From Owenia fusiformis (lineage: Eukaryota > Annelida > Polychaeta > Sabellida > Oweniidae): DNA of 64,000 nucleotides. How positions within the stretch are numbered: position 1 is the first letter of the stretch; each line of letters opens with the position of its first letter. This document shows, piece after piece, positions 1 through 12,100 of the stretch. A program made the translations under genes and the position numbers. The notes below the pieces were generated by a model that was given only the letters and a program-made list of their open reading frames with translations, did no database searches and was not told where the DNA came from. The stretch covers positions 9,081,278 to 9,145,277 of the forward strand of contig CAIIXF020000008.1 in assembly GCA_903813345.2 (NCBI GenBank), written 5' to 3'.

Positions 1-34
1 CTACTATAATTTTTGATTTCGCTTTGAAACAATA

Positions 35-126
35 TGACGTCATACCGTTGTATTCGTACTTGTTTGTGAAATAGTATGACGTCATATTGTTTTCCTTAGC
101 TAGAAGTGATATAATCAGTGACGTCA
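35..126. promoter_or_regulatory. Three perfect CRE palindromes at 42-bp spacing
   Basis: The 8-bp palindrome TGACGTCA occurs at 35-42, 77-84 and 119-126, a spacing of exactly 42 bp in both intervals. Flanking bases are only weakly similar, so this is either an old 42-bp tandem repeat or a kept arrangement. TGACGTCA is the classical CREB/ATF site. A short hairpin (CCGTGTGAG at 177-185 against CTCACACGG at 195-203) follows. The sites lie 3' of the glycosyltransferase and probably inside a VPS54 intron. Function is inferred only. Confidence 0.5.
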
Positions 127-578
127 CATCGTTGCTATTGATCATCACTGGTTGCCTCTAGTAACGTGTGAGACGGCCGTGTGAGACGGGAAAACTCACA
201 CGGTAATCAACCAATCAGATTACTGGAATTTTACAGAGCATGTGATAAAAATACATTTCACATACAGCATACACACTTTCATATTTTGTATTTTTGTGTA
301 TCACAATAGTCAACATTTGATTGTAATAGATAAATGCATTTCTATAGATCATAACAATAGACTAGATAGATTTGCCACATATTGGAATATTTGGAACAAT
401 TATTGTTAACAAGCATTTGCTTTCCTCATGGATGTTTGGATGTTTTTGAACTATATCAACTCAGTTTATGATATTGTATTGTAGTGATATTTATTTACAT
501 AGTTACATTAGACACTAAAACCGTATTATTTAGAATAAAAATATGATTGCTTTTTTCTATTACTGAATTCTTATATTC

Positions 579-1763
579 CTATATTTTAGTTTTGGTACAT
601 AATGTTCCTAAATCTGTATTCTTATCACTATTGCTGTATAGTGTTCTATATTCATAACAGTTTATATACCACTTATGAATATTCCACTTGCTCAAAACCA
701 TTGGCAGATATGTATCAGAAAATGATTTTCTATACCGTCTTAACTCAAGACTCTCAGGTGGTTCGTGAATGGCTGATACGTCATTACAGATTACAACCTT
801 CAAGTTTGCCTGTCTTACTGTTAAGAAAAAGTCCATGTGTTCAGTGAATTTGAATCTGTTATCCCATCCACCTATATCCTCGATGTGTTTCGTATTTGCC
901 ACAAATACTTGAGAGGCAAAATCTAAAGTGTAACAGCCATCGAAACATGGTAGCTTCTCATAGTAGATATTATGAAATAAACCCATTGAAACATTTCCAG
1001 GGCCAGATTGTTGGAAGTATAAAACTCCACCAATACGAAGCTTTAGCTCAAGCCTCAATGCAGCAATACTAACATCAGTGTGTTCTAACAGCTCCACAAG
1101 TTTTTCCAGCCTTGTAAACTTTGTAAAAACAACGTCATAATCAACAACCATGAAATACTTTGTCTTGATAAGGCTCAATCCAAGATTCCTGCCATATGCA
1201 ACTCCTAAGCCCTGCTTAACTTTCATGTAAAATATATGTGGGTGTTCAGATAAAAAGTCATACCATGCTAAGGGAGTACTATAATTACTATCATCCAAAT
1301 CATCGATCACAATAACAGAAATTCTTGGATAGTACAAAAATGCTGATTCTAATAGTTTTCTAACTATATCCAAGTTGTACCTTGTCTTGATACTGAGAGT
1401 TACACAGTCTTCTACATGTCGACAACGGTGTTCCCCAGGGCGATGCATTATCACCTCTTTTCTTTTTAAATTAAGATCACATGGGAATGAGACACATTCT
1501 TCAACCTCAGTATGTGCATATCCAACAATACGTGATGTGTTCATTCTTCTGATAGGTGAAATAATCCCACCAAATTTCACATCAGCACAGTCAGTTGATT
1601 TCCATTCCTTTGAAAATGGATTAAAAAGTGAATTCATCTGGCTCATATTTACTAATGTTAAAGGCTGAGAGAGCAGCAAGCGATTTGATGAATCCATTCT
1701 TTTGAGAAAATACCCAATTATCAGTAGTAATCCTATAAAGAGTATACATTGTCTCTTTGTCAT
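579..1763 (-). CDS. GT12 family beta-1,4-N-acetylgalactosaminyltransferase-like protein, intronless
   Basis: This is a complete 394-residue single-exon frame. It reads as a type II Golgi membrane protein: a short cytosolic tail, one membrane anchor at about residues 5-20, then a lumenal stem and catalytic domain. The family signature is clear: VIVIDDLDDSN (about 150-160), GLGVAYGRNLGLS (185-197), TKYFMVVDYD (201-210), TRLEKLVELL (217-226) and FTEHMDFF (306-313). These match the order in B4GALNT1/B4GALNT2 enzymes, which transfer GalNAc from UDP-GalNAc to glycolipids or glycoproteins. The metal-binding motif is D208-Y-D210 where family members usually show DDD, so the outer aspartates are kept. 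At 394 residues it is shorter than the vertebrate enzymes (over 500), mainly in the stem. It lies on the same strand as VPS54 and downstream of the last VPS54 exon seen. The exact acceptor cannot be told from sequence. A TTTATT near 488 (AATAAA on the minus strand) could serve as polyadenylation signal. Confidence 0.82.
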   Translation of the reverse strand: MTKRQCILFIGLLLIIGYFLKRMDSSNRLLLSQPLTLVNMSQMNSLFNPFSKEWKSTDCADVKFGGIISPIRRMNTSRIVGYAHTEVEECVSFPCDLNLKRKEVIMHRPGEHRCRHVEDCVTLSIKTRYNLDIVRKLLESAFLYYPRISVIVIDDLDDSNYSTPLAWYDFLSEHPHIFYMKVKQGLGVAYGRNLGLSLIKTKYFMVVDYDVVFTKFTRLEKLVELLEHTDVSIAALRLELKLRIGGVLYFQQSGPGNVSMGLFHNIYYEKLPCFDGCYTLDFASQVFVANTKHIEDIGGWDNRFKFTEHMDFFLTVRQANLKVVICNDVSAIHEPPESLELRRYRKSFSDTYLPMVLSKWNIHKWYINCYEYRTLYSNSDKNTDLGTLCTKTKI

Positions 1764-1866
1764 CGTTATCTCTTAGAAAAAGTAATATTTTGCTGCAATC
1801 AGAAGATTAATTAAAACATTGAGCAATTTATAATGATTCAAAAAGGTCATTGAAATTACTAATTGA

Positions 1867-2085
1867 CATATCACAATTAAATCTCTAAAATTAGATAATT
1901 TACTACTTTGTTTTGATATCAAAAATTCATTTCAGGAGAATGATGTTCGTTATAATGTCAATAGTTGGAGGGATATGAATATTGCAGATTTATTAATGCA
2001 TAATGGTAAAATCAATAGACGACTTCATCAATGGTGTTTATCTAGAAGAACAGGAAGGTACATGTCTACTAATGTACTCCTTTAG
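1867..2085 (+). other. Coding-like fragment of 72 codons, unidentified
   Basis: An open frame without ATG runs from a stop at 1864 to TAG at 2083-2085. Its middle, with segments such as DMNIADLLMHNGKINRRLHQ, has a protein-like composition. A polypyrimidine-AG precedes 1935 and GGTACAT follows 2056, so a splice-bounded exon is possible. I do not recognise the family. A fragment of a mobile-element polyprotein is one option. It is antisense to the neighbouring genes. Confidence 0.2.
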
Positions 2086-3132
2086 CGTTACCATTTGTAC
2101 TTACTAAGCCTAGAGGATACAAAGTCTGTGAAAAATAAAAATTTTGATAACTATTTTTTTTGTATTCGTCTTATTATATTAATGTTACCCTACCCCTGAA
2201 CGATTGGCTGAAGTGGTTGAATGCAAATATAAATGTATGTTGAAAATGTAATGACATACCCATTGTCTAATAAAAACTGAAACCCATCGGCTTAGAATAA
2301 AACAATTCTTAAATACTGTACTTTAATTTATCAATTTAAGTTTTCCACTGACATTTTACATGTAAAGGTTTATGATCAACTTAACCTGAAACCTTTACAA
2401 GTAAAATGTCAATAAGGTCAATAGATATATGAATCAACATTTTATCACACAAAAATACCATAAATCATATTTCAACTGATGAAGCTTTCTAAAGATAAAG
2501 TTGACTTATGTATACTTAAATAGGATCCTATGTATGTTCATATTATAGGGTGGCAATATCTAATATAGTGAAATGCATAAACCAATACTTCAAGGATTGA
2601 GTTCAGGAATTCAATATTGCTATTGAGGTGTAAAGTTGGTTGAAAATTCATGCATTTTCCTATTGTGTACCAAGAATACCCTTCTTATGTGTAGTGTAAA
2701 GTATATACAGGACAAGCCAGGTTCACCCATACCCAGACCCACATGTGTAAATTTGTAGGATCCAAAAGGCAAAAAGCCGATAAACACAGAACATGAAACA
2801 TTACATATAAAGCTTGGATTTAACCTTTACTATTTCTGTCTTACCGATTATTATGTCACAGCCATTTGAATATCCTTCAAAATAGAATTTGGTTAATGAT
2901 CAAGCTAAAGCGTCAGATTATTGTTAGAATCAGGTATCATATTGCTGTGTAATAATAAACATATTACTTGTTGTTTATTGCACACTTTTCCTCACTTTTG
3001 TATTTAATATATGCATTTCTAAACATGCAGCTATTATAACCTCTTTCTCAAGTGTAAATGGCTATATGATTGGTTTGTATAGAGAAATATAACAATATTC
3101 AAATGAAAAATAATTCCATATTTTCACATTAC

Positions 3133-6100
3133 CTGCATCCGCCTTTTTTTCTGGTAACGCTAACTTTTTGTGTTCTGAGATAAAATTGACGAGATCTTGA
3201 AATTCTTCTGGAACATCAGCTTGTTTCCATCTCTCATTGTCTAGTATTAAACTGAAATTATCCAACAAATAACAAATATAAATATGACACATACTATATG
3301 AAAATGTGTTCACATACTGTATTTAAGCTCTGGGAGGAGTAAATGATGAACTTTGAAAATAGATAACAATGTAACTTAAAGTCATATATTTCAAATTTTG
3401 AAAAACCTGCCAACTGTTTCTTATACAATCATATAGTTATACATGAAATGTAAAATGTGCAATATTACCATGTTTTGGCTAGTAACATCTACAGCGAAAG
3501 TAAATCAATAAACAATCAGCCTCACCTTAATTTGGTTTTCCTTTCCTCATGGAACCTAGTAACAAATCTATTGGCCTGACTTTGTAGACTCCCTCGTAAC
3601 GACATACTCTTCCGACCACATAACAACTCACAATCCTTCACAAACTCTTCAATCTCCCGAGAAAGTGTCACAAATTCACTAGAAGATAATTTTTCCAGGA
3701 AGCCATGTTTGGCGCGTGCCACTATGACCTTAACGCATCTGTCATGTGCGTGGTCACAGACCTGGCATAATAAGTCCCTGATGTTGTTATGTAACGTACT
3801 GCAATCTTTTTGAGTTACCATCAGATCAACGTCACCATCTCTGTAGAATTCAATGATATATTAATGTAACATTTCCTGGTTTCCATGGTATCATCTTTCC
3901 CAACACTTTGTCAGTACAATTTGAGAAGAATGCTCAAAATTCAGTCTATCAAAGTAAAAATCAAATTGCATCACATCATTTAAGAAGTCTTGTTACTCGA
4001 AATTTCAAACATTTAATTTTGAGCATTTTTCTCAGATTATATTGAGAATAATATGTAAAGTATTAAAATTGAAACAAGACAAAAACCACCACAAAATATA
4101 TATTAGTAATAGAAAGACCCAGAGGGCAAGATACATCCACACAGTTTAAAAAAACAACAAATGATAAATCCCCCAAGTGTTATCATAGTTTAAGTTGCTA
4201 AGAATGTAGAGCACGTTCACCATGCATACTTAAATTAGTATGACTAATCATATTGAAGCATGCATGCATATTGAAAATATCTTTGAATAAATCACAAGCA
4301 TATTATAACAAGAAGTTACCAGTATACGTGAAATCACTAATTCTAATTTTATTTTGACAGCAATATTTTAGCACATCATATACTTATGAATTTTAGAACT
4401 GTTTTGTACTTGTAAATATTTTCTGTACTGCCCTGAATTACTGTTTTATTTTGTATAAAAGATTCTCCAATTTTCTGAATCATTTTCAGGTTTTAAGTTC
4501 AAACAGGTCTATTGTTTAGCATGCATAAGATTCCTTTCCAAATATGACCATGCTATAAAATATATATATAAATATTCACATTTAGCATTTAACATCTACG
4601 AAATAAAACATAAAAACAGTAAGTACCTTTTTGAGGTAGTAAAGATGTTAAGTCTTTGATTAGATGATAAGTTAGTTACCCTGAAACCACAAGATGCAAA
4701 TTGCAAAGCATAAAACTTATCTAAACATTAATATTAGTCCAATGCACAGCAACCCATCCTTACATAAGTTAAAGGTGCAATAAAGACTAGAGAGTACAAA
4801 TAAATAGTTTTTTTTTACACTTTTACTTGTTGCTCACAATAGTCAGTGGCATGCCTATTCAGTTCTGACTATATTTCATTTTAGGGTTGTAAGGGAATTG
4901 AGATGCTTCGTGAAAATATTTTTTTGAAACATTTTACAATCTCTAATCCTTGGTGCCCCTTTAATCAATAGTTAGGGTTGGAAATTAAGTGGGCTGTGCA
5001 CTAGACTGTTTCTTAATCCGCTAGAGTAGGGCCAAAAAATGTGTTCCATACATTAAGCTATATAAAATATGTAAATACAGTGTGTAGCCCTGCCATTAAT
5101 GCAACATACAGGGTAGGCTTATATCTTTAGAAAAACTTAAAAGAACATCTGCTATGTATAATTGATGACACCACTTCCTGTGTAAAAATCTTAAAAGACT
5201 GCAGCCTACTTGAAATGAATGCTGCATTTTTAAATGATCTATATTGAGCATATCAAAACATTATCGAATGTTTTGCAAATATGGACAGTATAGATTGGTT
5301 AAGCTACCACATCAAGAGAGAAATGGGTTTGCAAGGAATATCCCTTTAACACTGCATTTGAATTGATCTTACACTGGTTAGCAGTACTGATACTTTACAA
5401 ATATCACCCATTAATTCTGCATTTTTGAAAATTAATACTATTTTGACCCAGGACGTCCAAAAATTTGCAAATCATTTTCAAATCAACCAAAGTTATGAAA
5501 AAATATATCTAGCAACTGCCCTCCACCACTAGTATTTTGAAATTCAGATGCAGAGAATCATAACAATGTGTTAAGAAATATTAAAGTTTAACAGGAAGGA
5601 TTGTTATGTTCATTCACATGCATCATTTTTACTATTGAACAATGTTAGACTTAGTGAGAAAACAAAGCAGAAAATATTAGAACAAAAACTTCTATCCTAT
5701 TTGCCTTTTGGAAGACTCCATGAATTAACGATTTCATGAAATATTTAAAATATAAGAGACATTATTGTTAATGCTATAACTTTAACCTACCCTGGGAGGT
5801 GTATTGGACTAGTTTCTAGAGTATTATTAACTGAGGTCTCTCCATCAATGTCATGACCTTCACCTTCTCCATTTAGAGTGTTTTTTGGGGAATCGTGACC
5901 TTGACCTCCAACCAAATGATCTCCACTGTCATGACCAGCATCTTCAGGGAATGTGCGATCTTCAGGGTCAAGGTCATCCTCAAAAGGATTGGTGCTACCA
6001 TTACAGATAGGGTCAGTATTACCACTGTATGTTGGTTTAATTGTCTGTTGAGAGGATGCCAGGTTCAGCACGGTAATTATAACACTGCAAACAGCCTAGA

Positions 6101-9100
6101 AAATATACAGAAATGTGGACTTTATTCTAAAGACAACAAACAGGTAAGGAAGGGGAAAAATTCTGGATTTCTGTTTTAAGATATAATTGAAACATACCAT
6201 AGGGAGAAATGAGCAGGGTTTGGACTATTTACTTTCACAAAGAATTCGACTACACATCTTGACTCTATTCTAGATCTTGTTTTGTCATTTTGATCCTATT
6301 TTAGAAAACCGACATATTTCTCTACTATGGGTCACGCTTGTTTTAAACAACTTATCTTGAATCTGTTTTAGACTACTTACATTACCTTAGTTTACTCACC
6401 TTGACCCTGTTAAGAATGATGAGGAGATTTACAAAAACTTGGCCGAGGAGTGTCATCCACTGGGTGAAATTCAGCAAACGCATCTGGTCAGCAAGACTAA
6501 AATAAGAAATACAGTTTAATGTGTCTATTCAGAATGTAACATGCTTACTGTATTTATCTGCTATATGAAAAAAATTATCTGTGTTATATGGGTTTTTTTA
6601 TGCATCATTTATTTGTAAACATTTCATATTCCCAGAGGCTGAATTGCAACTCACCTTCCCACAGGTAGATCTGTATCAATGTCCTCTGCCTCAGAGACTG
6701 CCTGCACAACTGTCTGCAACAAGAACAGTAAGGAGAGCTTTACTATAGGGCAGTAAAACTTAGTGGAACACCTTTATAAGTAGAACACTTTGTTAGTGGA
6801 ACACCTTTGGAAGTGGAACACTTTTCACAGTCCCATGACCAGTGACTTTATTGGTAAGTGAAACCTCCAACATTAAACATTTTTTTATCTGAACTAAGGG
6901 TGTTCCACCTATACAGGTTTTACTGTACTAAGTAGTTTTACATATACCCTGCCAAATAAAAGTAAACATAGATCATGTTTTCAGATTGCCCTGACTGATT
7001 TAATGATATATTTTCAGCCTAAACTCATAAAAGAAGTTTCATTTGTTACATGAGGAATGTATATACCTGTTTGACTGCAGCTTTCATAGCAGTGCAAGCC
7101 TCTTCCCTGTAGACATCTATGAAGTTGAACTTGTGTTGGCGAAGAAGGCCAAATACTATGGCCACTAAACGCTCCTGCGACGAACATAGAAAACAAAAGT
7201 GAACTTTGATCGAATATGACAATTACTTTAAAAGATAGGGATTAAACAAAATATCACATGTACTTTGTACGTATGTATACAACATGTAATATAATTGATC
7301 AAAAAAATGTACAAAATAAGTCATCAAGGAAATCTGTTCATATTGTTTTTTTAATTTATTGTTTCCATCTCACCTCTTCCATGAGTTCCGAGCCTTCATC
7401 TAGAGGTCTGTTGAGGTCTGCAGTAGCATAGCGTATGAAGTCTGCCTGCATCATCTTATCAATCAACTTCTCCATTTCTGCAAGCTGACTTCCAAGATGC
7501 CTGCCATTTTTAAAATGAAGAAAATTGTTATGTGAAACACTAAGGTATTTTACAGCATGTTTTTGTTTCATTTTGATTACTTTTTTTCATGATTAGATAA
7601 AAAGTTCTTTATATAATTATTGAATTTCTGTCAAAACCCGAAGTATCATGGAATAGATCATTCCGATAAATCCTGCCACCTTTTGATATATCTGAAAAAC
7701 TATGATATATTGGCTAAATTGATGATGTCATTGGTTGTAGGTAGGAATCTGACTACGTAAAATAGTATTAACTTATTGCTAATTTCAAATGATAAAATAC
7801 AACCTATGACATCGTCAAGCTAACAAATATATCAAGGTTTCTCTGGTATATCAAAAGGTGGCAGGATTTATCGTAAAGATCTGTTATAGTGGTATGTTGT
7901 TGAGGTACAACCTGTAGAAATTCATTGTCATTTGATAATATTGCTTAAAATAAAAGAATGTATCTTTATTTTCTGGACACCCTATATTAAACATATATAG
8001 ACAAACCTAAAACTGTGAATTCCAGCCAGTTCTTGAGTTAAAACTTCCTGCGTTGTAGATATAAGATCTATGGCTCCAACGAACTCATTTGTTGAGAGCA
8101 GCATTTGGATGGTTGGCTGGGTTTGGTGGACTGTGGCCATTAGTTTTAACTGGACATAAAAGAGTAAAGTTATTTTCCACAGCTATGGTTTTATGCTATT
8201 AAAACACATGTTAAAGAATGAATTGTTCGCTAATGCGTTACCTTAGCTGTTTCACTATAGCAAGGTGTAACTTATAAAACTTATTTAAACTTCATTTTAA
8301 ATATCTTTAAAGGGACAAAGTGCATAAATGAAGTCTCACTTTTGATCTTCATAGTATTTCCAATGGATAAACCAGAACAACATGAACAAAATCGCTCCAC
8401 TACTTTTCGAGTTATAGTAAAATATGTTAAAATGGCGGCCATTTTGAAAAATGGCTGCCTTCTACCAAAAGTGTCATTAGACAGTGTGCCATCCTTATAG
8501 TATTCACATACCAAATATGAACAAAATCGCCTCACTACTTTTCGAGTTATAGTAAAATAGGTTAAAATGGCGGCCATTTTTCAAAATGGCCACCTTCTAC
8601 CAAAAGTGTCTTTAGAGAGTGTGCAATGTTTATAGTATTTACATACCAAATATGAACAAAATCGCTCCACTACTTTTCGAGTTACAGCAAAAATCGTAAA
8701 ATAACGAGTAAAGGCCGCCATTTTTCAAGATGGCTGCCATGTGCTTCTTTAATATCTACATTTCTAGCTTTATTAATGTCCTATATAATGTTTTTACATC
8801 TAAAACATATTGCTATTACAGTTTTAGATTAAATTACTGTAAATTTGGCACTAAAATGGCCACCATTTTAAAATGAGTGGCCATTTTGAAAATCGGCTTT
8901 CGAGCAGAACTTCTACCCCCATAGGGTATATGTGTACAAAATATGAACAAAATCGGGCCAACGGTATTTCAGTTATTGCCCGGACGGACGGACAGACGTA
9001 CGGACGGACGGACGGAGGCGTTCCCTATATCCCTCCGAACTTCGTTCGATGGGATAATAAGTATCTGATCTTTCATTTGACACCAAAAACAGCTCAAACA

Positions 9101-12100
9101 GACCACATCAGAGTTGACACTAGATCATGAAAAAATATTTTTGATCTATCAATTTATATGGGTCAAGTTTTTAGCAATGCCATAGAAAGATGGCATTGTT
9201 GTTTGCATTAATTATCCATTCATTTTTGATAGGATTTTCAAGCATACGCCATCTTTTAATCCAAGAGTTATTTAAAACATACACTTTGTGAAAAGTGGTA
9301 ATTCACTTTTTTCAATCTCTGAACTTCAAATGCCGTTTTTCTATGCAAGCAATTTTTTTCACTTCAGTATTATCCCAAATAAAAGTTTTTATCACATTTG
9401 ATTGACTGTGTGAGTGACATGTCTCAAATAATATTTTGTCCTTTTTCCTTGAAAAATAGGCACATTGCCTGTTTAATGAGATGAGCTGTTGTTCTTTATC
9501 TACCTTATTGTATGCTTGTATATGATTCGACCTTGACTCTGTCAGCTTCATTATCTTCAATGGCCCCTCGACTAGAACACTATTTAGCTTGTGTATTTTA
9601 TCCCTGGAAATGAAGATAAGCAGGTAAGTGTATATTCAATAGTAGTATGAAGATGCCCTTTTCTTTAACCTTAATTAGATTGGACACCAAATTTAATGTA
9701 ATTCAAGATTCAATTTCCAAGTTCCCCCTCCCCCATAAGAACAATTTCAAAAATTTTCAAGAGAAATAGAATTCAATAGCTAATAGTGAAAATCAGAATT
9801 AGCTTTTGGCAATAGCTGTAATTCTCCCTATACATACTGACCTTAGGTGTTTGATTGCAGCACATGTTTTCAACATATCATCTTGCAGTTTATTCTGTGA
9901 GGAGATAGCAGTGAAGAAAGCATCAGACTTCATTGAGATCTGCTTGGCAATTTGAACCTCAACTAGGTCTAGGTAATGACTCATCTGGAAAAGAAAATAA
10001 TAAACTCTTATATAACCCTTATATATAAAGAATAAGTACATGCCAATGGTGCATTAGTAAATAAGTTGTCATTAGATAATTCAGGTTATTAGATTATGAG
10101 ATTATTATCCTGACTTTGTCTCATGTGTATAATTAGTTTGATTAAACATGTACAATGTATGGACAATTGCACATCTACTGGAATTGTATATGTAAAGTAG
10201 ATGAAACGACCCAATTTAATCAAGACCAGCCTGACCCCTACTACAAGTATATCTGCAACCTATCCACATCTTCTATCTAGTAATCTCTATACACACTTCT
10301 ACAGCAGATAATGCAATGATTTCACTAGTGTCTGATAATATGGATGAAAACAATGGGCAAATTAAAGTATTGAAAATTATATTAATTGAACTGCAGGAAA
10401 TTGGAAATTAAATACAGTAGTTACAAAGTTACAAAAAACAGAAAATATTGTTCAAAACAACCGGGCAGGTGAAAATTAGTCTAGCTACGAGCCTCTGTGA
10501 CCCTCCTCTCTGCTTGATTACACACCATCACATACACCTTCTACTTGTTCTAGTGGGAGGGGGGGGGGGGGTCACAAGGGCTTGTAGCTAAACTCATAAA
10601 AATCACCCCTGCAACAACATTTACCTTTTCTTGTAATAGTTTTGATGACTGTTGTTGTGGCTTAGAGCCTGGAGATGTTCTAGTACTGGATTCTACTTGA
10701 GTCCAGGGGAATACTGCACTAAATGTATCAGGGTTGGTCAGACTAAACCCTGGGGTCATAAATAGCTTAGGGACTTGTTCTAATACTGCACGTGATGAGT
10801 GGTCTATTGCTGGAAATAGATATATACATGGAATGTAATTTTTTTAACAATCTTATCGAATCATGTGATGTCCTGTCTTTTCACACGCTATGGCTCGTAC
10901 CTCCAAGATGTCTGGGAAAAACAAGTACAAGTATGAAATGGGGAATATCACTTGTGAATCAATTTGAATTCCATACAGTTTCTCAAATAAATATCACAAT
11001 ATGTTAACACATAAAAGAAGCATTAATTCATTATTTCCCAAAGCACTCACCAAACTGTCTATGTTTCAGAGCAGGAAAGACTTCATTCGGATTGGAGTCA
11101 CTCTGGACTACATTTGGCACCAGTTCTGTATAGCGATTATGCTTTTTTAATCTCTGAAACAATATATGGAAAATTTAATCATTTAAAAACATCCAGAGGA
11201 ATAATAAAAACATTGATATCTCCTCTACAAGTATTTCCAATATTCCTATTATTAAACTAGAACATAGTGGATTTCATTAGAATTTCTGAGATGATAGAAA
11301 AATGTGGAGAAGAAAAAATCATTGGATATTACTAGATATAGTATAAATTCATGCCTGTTAACAACAGATGGAATTTGATATAGACAAGATATTATTATGC
11401 TGTTGGCTTATGAACCCCTGATACATATTACATGTTGTATACCCCTGAGTTTGAGAATTAATATAAATATATGGGTTTAACGTTATACAAACCTTTGAGA
11501 TTTTATGAAGATACTTGTCAAAATGGGCTTTGGTTATAACTGGAATGTAGGGAGATGGTAAAATATCACATTTTTCAAATCCTTCTCCCCAGGTTTTTGT
11601 AAAAAAGTCTGTTTGTCTTCGTGTGAGACGCGGATCATTCAAAAGTGCAGGTAAATTGACTTTGGAATTAAAAACTGTCCATCGATATTGATCTGTAACT
11701 ATAGATGGCTCTGAGACAGTTGGTGTGCTGGCTGCAGTATTGTCTGTTCTATTGCCCCCACCATCACTATCATGGATGTAGCCTTTTTTGTGTCTTCCTG
11801 GAAAAACAAAGTCAACCATCTCATTTACTTCAGTATTACGTTAAAAAGACGTCATCTATGCTCTTTCAATATAAAATCTTTTGATCCAGCTACCAAATCA
11901 GAATAGGTTGATCAAAATACAGCTCCCAATAAAAATTAAAGTCAGTGCATGGTATTTATTTCATATTCAATCTTCCATGAAAAGCCATGAGTTAGTTTTT
12001 GGCGTAATGAGAATACTTATTGAACTGAAATAGTCAATGTTCCAAGTGACAGACGTTGCAGGGCTCTCCTCACATAGAAAACAACTGGGGGGAGGGGAAT

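Noticed and set aside
1375-1668. 97-codon plus-strand frame
   Set aside because: It is a shadow of the GT12 coding sequence on the other strand.
8281-9130. Open frames of 98 and 85 codons
   Set aside because: They cover the triplicated intronic repeat and its GGAC tail. They are not bounded by splice sites that fit VPS54.
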